64,000 nt of DNA from a virus: positions 1 through 64,000 of IMG/VR virus record IMGVR_UViG_3300007512_000011; one strand, 5' to 3'. Positions 54,814-63,750 of this stretch are shown here, piece after piece. Position 1 is the stretch's first letter. Each line of letters opens with the position of its first letter. Position numbers and translations under genes: made by a program. The notes beneath the pieces are model-generated. The model was not told where the DNA came from and made no database searches. It saw only the letters and a program-made list of their open reading frames with translations.

Positions 54814-55758
54814 TTATTCAGTGTCCATACAGTATATCGGCTCATTCTTAACAGCATTAAGAAGATTCGGTAAATCTAAGCCGGCACAATCTTTTTTTGA
54901 CTTAGTGAAATTATAATGATTACAGAATCCATGAAACTTTCCCCTCTCGCAGTCTTTGTGAACACCTGTTTCAATATGCCCGTTTGAATTTTTAGGATAC
55001 TCTAGAGGAATTCCGTGGCCAATGTGGATAGCCTTCCATAGGGCCTTTAACGCTTCAAGTTGCACTGGGTAAAAATCCAAAAAGGGATCTAATTTCTTTC
55101 CGTGAACCCAGGCATTCTCCTGTATCGGCCTCTCCCCGAAGCCATGGTTGACATACCAATCTTGATACTTGAGATAGTACGCATTTGATATCTCAACTCC
55201 AATCCCTTTTGTGTTTCCTCCTTCAAATCGAGGTATGCCAGCATGCCATGCTTTATGCTGGGTATCTAGCATCTGAAAGATTGTTCCATCATTATCGATA
55301 AGAAAATGAACTGATACCTTGCGGTTATTTAAAACTCTCGCACAAGACTCTGCGCTGAGACATACGTCCCAGTGGTTTACAAAGAATGTCGGTTTTCGAT
55401 CGGGTTTCCCAGAATAATCAGTGTAGCAACCTTTTTTCGATTTAAACCCACTGGGCTCATCCCAAAGAATGACATTATTCCACTCGATCGGAATAAATGA
55501 TCCGTTGTGGACAATGTGTTTGTCACCAGAAGTAGATACATGTCTTCTTGACTTGTAAGATGAAATATTTGCCTCTCTCTCTGTCCAAATCCTTCTGTAC
55601 GTCGCAGGACCCACTAAGCCATCTGCTGTTAAACCATTTTTTTTCTGCCACTTCTGAACTGCTTTTACCAGGTTGACATCAAATTCATCACAGCCGAACC
55701 ACGCGGGATTCCACCCAAGACTGGCTGCGCTTGAACTATTGTAAAAATCCTTATCCAT
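54814..55758 (-). CDS. N-acetylmuramoyl-L-alanine amidase (endolysin)
   Basis: The 314-residue protein starts at ATG 55758. A peptidoglycan-binding 1 domain (FDVNLVKAVQKWQKKNGLTA, DGLVGPATYRRI) precedes an amidase_2/PGRP domain with zinc-ligand regions at NHWD, AWHAG and FCNHYNF, with Lys and Cys-Asp after (KKDC). It cleaves the bond between muramic acid and the stem peptide. The coding end carries three tandem stops (TAA TAA TAG). Probably it acts with the holin and spanin-like genes at 22-23 kb. Confidence 0.9.
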   Translation of the reverse strand: MDKDFYNSSSAASLGWNPAWFGCDEFDVNLVKAVQKWQKKNGLTADGLVGPATYRRIWTEREANISSYKSRRHVSTSGDKHIVHNGSFIPIEWNNVILWDEPSGFKSKKGCYTDYSGKPDRKPTFFVNHWDVCLSAESCARVLNNRKVSVHFLIDNDGTIFQMLDTQHKAWHAGIPRFEGGNTKGIGVEISNAYYLKYQDWYVNHGFGERPIQENAWVHGKKLDPFLDFYPVQLEALKALWKAIHIGHGIPLEYPKNSNGHIETGVHKDCERGKFHGFCNHYNFTKSKKDCAGLDLPNLLNAVKNEPIYCMDTE

Positions 55759-56185
55759 CTTTATCTGATCCTGTATCCTTGAGAGATGCTAGGGATGACC
55801 TGTCTTTATATTTTTTCTTAACTTTGTCACTTATAGGAATGGCTTCTCCGTCGCCGTCGACCCTAAGGTAGGTTATCTCTGTTTCACAAACTGCTTTTTG
55901 TGTGCCATTGTATGGGCTGTGCCTGCGAGCTTCAAGTCTAATAATAATAGATGTGTTTCCAACACTTAAAACCTTACCATATATCTTGATAAGATGACCG
56001 GGTCTAACTGGTTTTTTAAAAATGCATTCTGCCATCTTTAGTGTCACCATTCTAGGTGTGTCACAGCACTGGCCTGCATATGCTCCACCTGCTTCATCGA
56101 GCCATGAAAGCATCACGCCTCCAAATAAATTACCGTGGACACCAATATTTTGCCCCTTGCATATGTGAGTTGAAATAAGCTCCAT
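55751..56185 (-). CDS. acyl-CoA thioesterase (hotdog fold)
   Basis: The 144-residue protein starts at ATG 56185. It resembles hotdog acyl-CoA thioesterases of the YciA/4HBT type: HGNLFGGVMLSWLDEAGGAY and a second strand region KIYGKVLSVGNTSIIIRLE. It hydrolyses acyl-CoA, so could affect host lipids or envelope, although phages rarely carry it. It overlaps the endolysin start by eight bases. Confidence 0.82.
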   Translation of the reverse strand: MELISTHICKGQNIGVHGNLFGGVMLSWLDEAGGAYAGQCCDTPRMVTLKMAECIFKKPVRPGHLIKIYGKVLSVGNTSIIIRLEARRHSPYNGTQKAVCETEITYLRVDGDGEAIPISDKVKKKYKDRSSLASLKDTGSDKDG

Positions 56186-56193
56186 TTAAGTAC

Positions 56194-56796
56194 TTATTCA
56201 AAGTCTATATCAACAGAAATCTTAATATTGAACTTTGGTACTCTCAGCTGATTTGCAAGACCGTGCTTTTTAGTCTCGTCGGGATCTAAAAACCAGTCAG
56301 CATGTCCTTTTTTATGCACGATTTTCAGAAAATAATCATCTCTCTTGCCACAGTTTCTTGCCATCATTGTGTAAACAATGTTGTTTAATCTCTCTGTTTC
56401 CTCAGCAGATGCCTTGAGCTCTTCGACCTTTCCCCTTTCCATTGATGATACGTCATGTATCATCACAGTGGCATTCGGATCCATAAATCTCATTCCATCT
56501 GTACCGAAGGAAAACAAGATAGCACCACAAGACATCGCCTTGCCCTCTACAATAGTTGCTATTGGTAATTCTGAATGCTTTACTGCGCTAATCATTGACA
56601 TCAAGCTATAGACTTGACCGCCGTATGAATCAATTACGACTGGAATGACTTTTTGACCAGTGTTGTGAGCCTGTGCAATCTCCTGGCTAAATGTCTTTGC
56701 AGCATCTTCATCGAACTTATTGACTCGAATTATAACAGGATTTTTTCTTAGCTCAACTTCTTTTATTTCTGGTGATATTTCTGTTGTCCACTTCAC
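56194..56796 (-). CDS. ClpP-like serine protease
   Basis: The 200-residue protein starts at GTG 56796. The ClpP/SppA fold motifs are visible: VIDSYGGQVYSL (oxyanion region), KAMSCGAIL with the nucleophilic Ser, MIHDVSS with the catalytic His, and ADWFLDPDETKKHG providing the Asp. A phage ClpP could process phage head proteins or alter host proteolysis. It is located between the thioesterase and the reductase genes. The ATPase partner is not encoded here. Confidence 0.85.
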   Translation of the reverse strand: MKWTTEISPEIKEVELRKNPVIIRVNKFDEDAAKTFSQEIAQAHNTGQKVIPVVIDSYGGQVYSLMSMISAVKHSELPIATIVEGKAMSCGAILFSFGTDGMRFMDPNATVMIHDVSSMERGKVEELKASAEETERLNNIVYTMMARNCGKRDDYFLKIVHKKGHADWFLDPDETKKHGLANQLRVPKFNIKISVDIDFE

Positions 56797-56808
56797 ACTT
56801 TTCTCACT

Positions 56809-59274
56809 TTAACCGCACTTAGAAGAACCGCACGATTTACATGTAACACATCCTTCCTGGTAAATAAGCGAACGTTCAGCATGACAGGTATCACAAACCT
56901 TATCCTCATGTGCTCTCTCACCATTCTTAATGTAACTTTTCAACACCCTTGCTACAACCCGAGAAAAAGAAAATAAATCAGCGTCCTTATCCTTTTGTAG
57001 CTGTTCAACAATGTAGTGAATTGGCGCACCGTGGCGTAATGCCAGTGAAATTGTTCTAGTAAACCCAGCATGATTGGGATTGTCAAAGACAGAAACAACA
57101 TCTTTAATCACAAACTCATCACCATTTTTTCCAATTCTTAAATCGTATATAGAATTTTTTGTCTTTCTTGGGTGCTTAACAATAATTCCAAAAGAGTGTT
57201 TCTTTGGTATTTCAATGTACTTTTGGAGACCACCAATTACCTCATAAGGTCTTCCGCCGAGCAAGCCCACAAGGATTGTCCAGGCTTCACCCTTAATTGT
57301 GGCATGATGAATATTACAAGGTAGCTCACTGGGCCTGACGGGTGCATCGTGTGTTTTAAATCTAGTTTTCTTCTTTCGACTTCCTGAGACTAGCACACCA
57401 GATCTGCACCCATCTCGATAAACAGTCACACCTTTGCATCCGGATCTCCACCCCGTTATATAGATCTCCTTAACCGTCTCAACATCAGTATCAGTAGGAA
57501 TATTTGTGGTATTTGAAATTGCATGACATACCCACTTCTGGGCAGCTGCTTGCATTCTTACCTTATTGATCCAGTTAATTTCATTGGCAGTAGATTTATG
57601 ATACGGAGACTTAGATGGATCATCCTCATTTCCTGTGATATTCATCCACTGTTTGTACCCGTGGTGATACACATTATACTCCTGCCACTTGTCTCCGACA
57701 TCATCGATAAAATCTACACTAGCATTGACATCCTGACCAGTTATTTTCTTTCTACGTGTGTAGCTAAGAAGATATGCAGGTTCAATTCCGCTTGTTGTCT
57801 GCGTAAGGGTTGACACAGATCCTGCAGGAGCTGTGGTTGTCAATGCGATATTTCTACGTCCGTGTCGCTTACACATTTCATAAACGTCAGGTGCTGCCTT
57901 CCACACTCTGCGCAAAAACTCATGATCCTCTTCTCGTGAATGGTCATGAACTGGAAATGAACCCCTCTCTTCTGCAAGATGACATGAAGATCTATATGCA
58001 TTAATGCACAGCGTCTTATAAATTTTTTCAACAATCTTAATAGACTTATCAGACCCATACTCAACTCCCAAAGAAGCGAGTGTATCTCCTACAGCAGTTA
58101 CTCCTAATCCCGTGCGACGACCTTTGAGTGCCATATCCTTAATCTTTACCCAGAGATTTTTCTCAATTGCCTTGACCTCGTCGGTCTCCGGATCTGCATC
58201 AATCTTAGCCAAAATTTTATCGACCTGCTCAATTTCAAGATCAATCATATCATCCATGAGCCTTTGTGCTTTTTGAGTTACCTCAGACATACCCTCAAAA
58301 TCAAATTTTGAATCTGAGCCATATGGATTTAAAACAAACGAAGATAGATTTATTAGCATTAATCTACATGAATCATATGGGCTCAAAATTATTTCACCGC
58401 AAGGGTTGGTTGAAGTTGACCCAAATCCAATATCTGCATAGGCATCAGAGGGTGTGAGATTGATTGCATTATCCCAAAAGAGCAATCCAGGCTCTGCAGA
58501 AGCATGTGCTGACGAAACTATCTCATGCCAGATCTCTCTTGCATCATCCATTACAGTTATTTGTGGAGAATCTTCATCTACTGGAAAGCGTAACTCAACA
58601 TCACTTCCCTTTTCCACTGCCTTCATAAATTCATCAGACAGTCTTATCGAAATATTGGCGCCTGTAACACGATCAAGTTTTCGCTTAATCTTAATAAAAT
58701 CTCGAATTTGTGGATGATGGACAGATATTGTCAGCATTAATGCACCGCGTCTTCCACCTTGCGCGACTTCTCGACATGAATTAGAATATCTGTCCATAAA
58801 TACTTCAATTCCATCAGTTGTCTTTGCTGCATTACCAGTCCCAAGACCCTTGGGCCGAATTGTGCTAAGATCAAAGCCCACGCCGCCGCGGCGCTTTGCA
58901 ATCTGAACCAGCTCCTGATCTGTCTTTAGTATTCCGCCGTAAGAATCACGTGGCGACTCTATGACAAAGCAATTGGATAATGATTGAATAAAGTGATCAT
59001 TTCCAATGCCTGACATCGGACTTCCCTGTGGAACAATATATGTGAAATTCTTGAAGAGGCTGTAGATTTCTTCTTCTGTCATTGGGTTGGGATACTTTTT
59101 CTCAATTCTGGCAAATTCTGAAGCTAAGCGTCGGTGCATATCATCAGGTGTGACTTCGAGATAATCTCCCTCCTTGTCACAGAGAGCATACTTTGTCGCA
59201 AAAACATTTGCTGCAAGATTATCATCACCAAAATATTCCAAACTTCTTCTGATAACTTCATCAAACTCTGCCAC
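56809..59274 (-). CDS. nrdJ: adenosylcobalamin-dependent class II ribonucleotide reductase
   Basis: The 821-residue protein starts at GTG 59274 (GGAG upstream). SNCFVIES and NPCGE carry the redox and active-site Cys/Glu; GRRGALMLTISVHHPQIRDF and TAPAGSVSTLTQTTSGIEP are in the active-site barrel. The C terminus ends in a CxxC-type zinc ribbon, CDTCHAERS to CKSCGSSKCG, typical of class II reductases. It makes dNTP precursors using B12, so it is oxygen-tolerant and requires host cobalamin. Confidence 0.95.
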   Translation of the reverse strand: MAEFDEVIRRSLEYFGDDNLAANVFATKYALCDKEGDYLEVTPDDMHRRLASEFARIEKKYPNPMTEEEIYSLFKNFTYIVPQGSPMSGIGNDHFIQSLSNCFVIESPRDSYGGILKTDQELVQIAKRRGGVGFDLSTIRPKGLGTGNAAKTTDGIEVFMDRYSNSCREVAQGGRRGALMLTISVHHPQIRDFIKIKRKLDRVTGANISIRLSDEFMKAVEKGSDVELRFPVDEDSPQITVMDDAREIWHEIVSSAHASAEPGLLFWDNAINLTPSDAYADIGFGSTSTNPCGEIILSPYDSCRLMLINLSSFVLNPYGSDSKFDFEGMSEVTQKAQRLMDDMIDLEIEQVDKILAKIDADPETDEVKAIEKNLWVKIKDMALKGRRTGLGVTAVGDTLASLGVEYGSDKSIKIVEKIYKTLCINAYRSSCHLAEERGSFPVHDHSREEDHEFLRRVWKAAPDVYEMCKRHGRRNIALTTTAPAGSVSTLTQTTSGIEPAYLLSYTRRKKITGQDVNASVDFIDDVGDKWQEYNVYHHGYKQWMNITGNEDDPSKSPYHKSTANEINWINKVRMQAAAQKWVCHAISNTTNIPTDTDVETVKEIYITGWRSGCKGVTVYRDGCRSGVLVSGSRKKKTRFKTHDAPVRPSELPCNIHHATIKGEAWTILVGLLGGRPYEVIGGLQKYIEIPKKHSFGIIVKHPRKTKNSIYDLRIGKNGDEFVIKDVVSVFDNPNHAGFTRTISLALRHGAPIHYIVEQLQKDKDADLFSFSRVVARVLKSYIKNGERAHEDKVCDTCHAERSLIYQEGCVTCKSCGSSKCG

Positions 59275-59297
59275 AATTTCTCCAATTAAAACGGCCT

Positions 59298-60668
59298 TTA
59301 GCCTTCATTTATTTCTTTCCATTTGCTTCGCAGCAAACCTTTCATCGCGTCTCGGTCAGATGACATTATCTCATTCAAGGACATTTCAGCGTCTTCTTCT
59401 AAAATAACTAATTTAGACCTTGACGTATCGAGATTTATCGGAAACAAAATTCCATCTCGGCCCGCTCTATTTTTTGCAATGAATAGTCGACCAGCTCCCG
59501 AGGCCTTTTCTATTGGCTTACGAGAAAGGGATAATACAACATCTGCAACCATTGCCTTGCCATATGCCTCTGACATGTTCTCTAAACCCACCACTGAAGA
59601 ATTTGCCGATTCTCGATTTGCCTGTGATGCTGTCCAAATCGGTATATTCATATCCATTGCCAAATTTCTCAATTCTTCATAAATCAATTTGAGCTCATGC
59701 CTTAAATTTTCATACTTTCTGGACGATCTCATGATGTCTGCGTAATCAATAATTATCAAACTTGGAGCAAAAGACTTGAGTAAAACCTTCTCAATATGGT
59801 TTCTCAAAGTCATCACAGAGGCAGACCCGGTTGGAAAGGACTTTATAATTAATCGACCCAAGTCTGATCCCTCATATTTCTTTAAAACTTCATCTTTTCG
59901 ATCAATGACCTCATGGCTAGGAACATCTGTCAAGTTCGAATCATATCTCAATCCAACTGCTGTTTCTGACAACTCAAATGTGTAGTGAATCACATTCTTA
60001 CCTACCCTTAATGCTTCACATCCTGTGTGAACCAGAAAGTGAGACTTGCCCACACCAGTGTTGGCAATGATCACGCCTATCTCCCCCCTTCCTAGCCCAC
60101 CATTTAAAACTGTCTTCTTGTCAAGATGAGCTAATCCTGTCGGGCATGTTATTCTTGAAATCGTTTCAAATCTAGCACTAGCGTCTATAAAAAAATCATG
60201 ACCAAGGCTCGAGGGAGTTCCTACTGCCAAGGCATCCTTCATTAAATCAACAACACATTCATATTTGTCTGTAGAAACCATTTCAACCGCTTTTTCAAGT
60301 GCTGCTCGAAGTGCCTGTTTCCGACAAAAATCAAGTGTCTTATCTTTTACAAATTGTAAGTCTCCAACATCAGGATTCGTCTTAATTCGGTGCAGAAAAT
60401 CTACGATCTGATCTCGTAAGAGAATGTCTGCACCCTCCTTTAGATCATCTCTCACTATTGTTATAAGCAGAGAGAGTGTCGGAAATGCCTTGTATTTTAG
60501 ATAATAGTTGAAATATCTCTCAGTAAGATACCTGAGATATTTTACATCAAAGTACTCCGGAGTCATCATCTCAGTCATTTGTGCTGACCATTTTTGATCA
60601 GTCAAAAAACACTGAAAAATCTTTTCTTCGAAGCTTTTTCCGTACTGTTTAAAGTGTGCAACAGGCAT
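59298..60668 (-). CDS. replicative DnaB-type helicase
   Basis: The 456-residue protein starts at ATG 60668 (TAATG overlap). An N-terminal helical domain is followed by the RecA-fold motor: Walker A ANTGVGKSH, Walker B LIIIDYADIM, and a QANRE arginine/sensor region. It matches phage gp41/DnaB helicases and unwinds the replication fork. It is directly downstream of the exonuclease gene. Confidence 0.93.
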   Translation of the reverse strand: MPVAHFKQYGKSFEEKIFQCFLTDQKWSAQMTEMMTPEYFDVKYLRYLTERYFNYYLKYKAFPTLSLLITIVRDDLKEGADILLRDQIVDFLHRIKTNPDVGDLQFVKDKTLDFCRKQALRAALEKAVEMVSTDKYECVVDLMKDALAVGTPSSLGHDFFIDASARFETISRITCPTGLAHLDKKTVLNGGLGRGEIGVIIANTGVGKSHFLVHTGCEALRVGKNVIHYTFELSETAVGLRYDSNLTDVPSHEVIDRKDEVLKKYEGSDLGRLIIKSFPTGSASVMTLRNHIEKVLLKSFAPSLIIIDYADIMRSSRKYENLRHELKLIYEELRNLAMDMNIPIWTASQANRESANSSVVGLENMSEAYGKAMVADVVLSLSRKPIEKASGAGRLFIAKNRAGRDGILFPINLDTSRSKLVILEEDAEMSLNEIMSSDRDAMKGLLRSKWKEINEG

Positions 60669-61639
60669 TAAGATTTCTTTGTGCTGATGTAATTTAGAGC
60701 CAAAAATACTCTATCAACATTAAATGTCTGAATGCCTTCGTGCAAAAACATTCTCATCATCTGCATTTTATTCTTGGCTGGGCTGAAAGTATCAACAGTT
60801 TCGTTTATTCTTTTAATTTGCGATGCAGCAAGGTTAGAGGTGTCTAGATAAATTAGCTTCCAGTTTCTCTCTATTTTCGCCTTCGAACTAATAATTCTTT
60901 GAAAAACCTTCACCTTACTACCTTCCTGAATAGCTTTTTCAGCTTGCTCAACTATCTGATTGACATTTATGCTTTGCTTTCCAGCTAGATCTGGAAATCT
61001 CTTGGCCACAGTTTTAAACCCAGCACCTTTTACTCCGTCTATATTGTCTGATGCGTCACCACAGATTGATTTTGCTAGACAAAAATTGGTAGGTGATATT
61101 TTAAACTTTTCTGTAACCTCCTTTGAGGTTACCATCTTTTTCCATGTGGGTGAGTAAATAATAGTCTTGGAGTCTAGAAGTTGGTAAAAATCATGATCAG
61201 ATGAAACCACAAGCTTTCTCTTATTTGGAAACTTATATCGACACAGGTACCCTATAACATCGTCTGCTTCACACTCTGGAACGTAGATCTGGCAAATAGG
61301 GATATTTCCAATAAGTGAGACCAGAGTTGAAATTTGATGATTTCTATTTTGGACTGTATCAGGCAGGTCTTTCTCATAATACCTGTTAAGCTTTGCGGGT
61401 CTCCTGTGCTGTTTATACTCTTTAAAAATCGCCCGCTTTCGAGTTGATCCGCCACCTTCCCATACAATAATTGTTTGCTCTGGCTTATATCGCTCAATCA
61501 GATCAACAACAGCATAGAGAAATCCAACAATTCCACCAACGTGACCACCATTAGCGTTGACAGCAGGATGTGCAACATAGTGCCTTGTAAACAAATTCAA
61601 GGCATCTACAATTAGAATTACCCGGCCTTCATCGGTCAA
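60668..61639 (-). CDS. 5'-3' exonuclease/RNase H-type (FEN-1 superfamily)
   Basis: The 323-residue protein starts at TTG 61639, overlapping the recA stop. Metal-binding acidic motifs VDALNLF, ECEADDVIGYL, SSDHDFYQLL and CGDASDNIDGVKGAG (helix-hairpin-helix) identify a T4 RNase H/Pol I 5'-nuclease-like protein. It removes RNA primers or flaps, substituting for the Pol I nuclease. It is in a replication operon. Confidence 0.93.
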   Translation of the reverse strand: MTDEGRVILIVDALNLFTRHYVAHPAVNANGGHVGGIVGFLYAVVDLIERYKPEQTIIVWEGGGSTRKRAIFKEYKQHRRPAKLNRYYEKDLPDTVQNRNHQISTLVSLIGNIPICQIYVPECEADDVIGYLCRYKFPNKRKLVVSSDHDFYQLLDSKTIIYSPTWKKMVTSKEVTEKFKISPTNFCLAKSICGDASDNIDGVKGAGFKTVAKRFPDLAGKQSINVNQIVEQAEKAIQEGSKVKVFQRIISSKAKIERNWKLIYLDTSNLAASQIKRINETVDTFSPAKNKMQMMRMFLHEGIQTFNVDRVFLALNYISTKKS

Positions 61640-62802
61640 TCTGTTGCCTCGAGACTACACTCACTCATAGCATCTGCTAAAGATTTCATCTCTTCATAGG
61701 ACTCTGTATCTATTTCTAGATTATCTTGATTAAACTTTTTCACCATTGCATATTCTAAGAGATCATCTATGTAAGCTGTATATTCGGGATTTCTCATTAT
61801 TTCACCAAACTTTGGCTTATGAAACTTCTTCTCAATAAGAATTTCACCAGTTTGTGTGTCTGTTACGGTTAGGCGCTTCCAAGAACCTGTTCCTGATACA
61901 GAGACCTCCTTTCCCTTGATCACTTCTGGCCCATGCTTTCTTAGCAGATCGAATATCTGCTCATGCTCCTTAATACCCACACCGAAGTGAATCTCAAAAT
62001 TAATCTTTCTAAAAGGAGGGGCGACCTTATTCTTAATGGTCTTAGCAGAAACATGAATACCGATCACATCATCACCATCCTTAATCTGCTGGCCAGCTCC
62101 TAGCTTGATTCTTGTGGAGGCATGAAATGGAATTGCCTTTCCTCCCGGTGTCGTATCAGGATCACCATACATCACTCCGATCTTAGTTCGAATCTGATTA
62201 AGGATTACAAATAGAACATTTTGATTTGCAATCACCCCTGTGATCTTTCTCATGCCCTTAGAAATCGCACGAGCTTGTAATCCGATGGACTCCTTATCAT
62301 AGTCTCCAATTAGCTCAGCCTTGGGTGATGATGCAGCAACAGAATCCCAGACAATGGTGATTGGCACATCCTTATCCATCGCCTTTGCCTTCATAATAGT
62401 CGCCTCTGCAATAGAGAGAACCTCTTCCGTGCAATGAGTGTCAACATACACAAATCTCTTTGACACATCAACGCCTAGCATCTTTAAGTTTTCTACAGAA
62501 GTCGCATTTTCTGTGTCAATATAAACAACAATTCCACCCATTTTTTGGGTTGTTCTAGCAATCTGTGTGGCTATGTGAGACTTTCCAATGGACGGTGGTC
62601 CAAAAACCTCTACAATTCTCCCTTCAGGAAGACCTCCACCCCTTCTATTAGAGCAAATATAGTCAAGCAGCTTTGACCCTGTTGAAATCCACCGCTCAAC
62701 ATGAGTCGGTGAAATATCCTGGCTGAGATTGTATGCTACCTGCGTGCCATGCTCCTTGTTTAGAGCATTAATTAAGTCTACAGTAAAATCCTGATTTGAC
62801 AT
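61636..62802 (-). CDS. RecA-type recombinase
   Basis: ATG 62802 (GGAG upstream) is preferred; an ATG five codons earlier is possible. The protein of 388 residues has Walker A GPPSIGKSH, IDTENATS, Walker B ITIVWDS and the NQIRTKIGVMYGDPDTTPGG loop 2 of bacterial RecA. It catalyses strand exchange for phage recombination or replication restart. It follows the single-strand-binding protein. Confidence 0.95.
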   Translation of the reverse strand: MSNQDFTVDLINALNKEHGTQVAYNLSQDISPTHVERWISTGSKLLDYICSNRRGGGLPEGRIVEVFGPPSIGKSHIATQIARTTQKMGGIVVYIDTENATSVENLKMLGVDVSKRFVYVDTHCTEEVLSIAEATIMKAKAMDKDVPITIVWDSVAASSPKAELIGDYDKESIGLQARAISKGMRKITGVIANQNVLFVILNQIRTKIGVMYGDPDTTPGGKAIPFHASTRIKLGAGQQIKDGDDVIGIHVSAKTIKNKVAPPFRKINFEIHFGVGIKEHEQIFDLLRKHGPEVIKGKEVSVSGTGSWKRLTVTDTQTGEILIEKKFHKPKFGEIMRNPEYTAYIDDLLEYAMVKKFNQDNLEIDTESYEEMKSLADAMSECSLEATD

Positions 62803-62849
62803 TCTTTCTCCACTCATTATCTTACAGTGACAGAACAGGTATGTTCAAG

Positions 62850-62872
62850 GCGGGGTGCGTGATGCACCCCGC
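62850..62872. other. strong hairpin between ssb and recA
   Basis: GCGGGGTGC and GCACCCCGC form a 9-base stem with a five-base loop. On the minus strand the T run lies on the wrong side (before the stem), so it is not a standard terminator. It could stabilise ssb mRNA or attenuate readthrough to recA. Confidence 0.7.
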
Positions 62873-62884
62873 AAAAAACAGAAA

Positions 62885-63649
62885 CTATTCGTCGTCGATG
62901 AGATCAGCAAAGGCCTCATCGATGCTCTTGTAGTTAGATTCAGCTGAAGCCGATGTCTCAGAAAGTGTGGTGCCCACATCTTCTTCAGCCTCATCATCAT
63001 CACTCAGCCAGTCATTGATAATCTTTGAGAGCTCATCATAAGACTTGCACTGATATGTCTCGGTTACATCTGGAATACTAGAAGTCCACTCTTTTGCCCG
63101 ATCTGTATCTTCAGACAGAAGAGATTGCTTGCCTCGTGGGCGAACCTCAGTCATCGACCATTGCCGACCAGGCTGCTTGGTGCATGTGACCTTGATATCA
63201 CGGCCTGTTTGTGGATCTGTGATATCTCCGTAGTCCTCATCAAGCATCAGTCCCAGAAGATTCTGATAAACAGTCTTACCAAAACCCCAGATCTGAACAC
63301 CCTTGTCCTCCTCTCCTCGGACAACAACGGGCGCGTAAGTACGCATCTTAGGATAGAGCTTCTTAGCGAGCTCATAGGATTCCTTAGAACCTTCCTCACG
63401 AAGCTTTGTAATTAGCTCCTGAATCGGATCAGGATCATTGAACTGATAAGGTGCCAAAAGACCCCTCTCATTTCCAATGTTATAGTAGAACCACAACTCC
63501 TTAAATGGTTGGCCATCATTATCTGGGAAAGATAGAAGACGTACTGTGTGCTCCTCTCCCTCTTGTGGTCGCCACATAAGGGACCTATTTCTATTTGTTC
63601 CGCTTAGTCTGTCAAGCTTTTTACGGATTGCATCAAAATCAACTGCCAT
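62885..63649 (-). CDS. gp32-like single-stranded DNA-binding protein
   Basis: The 254-residue protein starts at ATG 63649 after GGAGGAAC. The opening (AVDFDAIRKKLDRLSGTNRN), followed by WRPQEGEEHTVRLLSF and an OB-fold region, matches T4 gp32-type binding proteins. The acidic, Ser/Asp/Glu-rich C terminus is typical of SSB interaction tails. It coats single strands and recruits replication partners. It has its own sigma-70-like promoter. Confidence 0.9.
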   Translation of the reverse strand: MAVDFDAIRKKLDRLSGTNRNRSLMWRPQEGEEHTVRLLSFPDNDGQPFKELWFYYNIGNERGLLAPYQFNDPDPIQELITKLREEGSKESYELAKKLYPKMRTYAPVVVRGEEDKGVQIWGFGKTVYQNLLGLMLDEDYGDITDPQTGRDIKVTCTKQPGRQWSMTEVRPRGKQSLLSEDTDRAKEWTSSIPDVTETYQCKSYDELSKIINDWLSDDDEAEEDVGTTLSETSASAESNYKSIDEAFADLIDDE

Positions 63650-63702
63650 TGTTCCTCCAATTTTTAATGTTCAATGTGTAGTTTTTGCAATATGCAAATA
63701 AT

Positions 63703-63731
63703 ATTATGCTTAATTTTAGATCAATGTTCAA
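63703..63731 (-). promoter_or_regulatory. sigma-70-like promoter of ssb
   Basis: Minus-strand TTGAAC (63726-63731) and CATAAT (63703-63708) are separated by exactly 17 bases, with each hexamer close to consensus, in a 100-base AT-rich gap upstream of ssb. This would drive the early replication genes by host or phage sigma factor. Sequence evidence only. Confidence 0.6.
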
Positions 63732-63750
63732 ATAATTTTATGTTTTATGC

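Noticed and set aside
62850-62872. Rho-independent terminator between ssb and recA
   Set aside because: The T run precedes, rather than follows, the stem on the coding strand.
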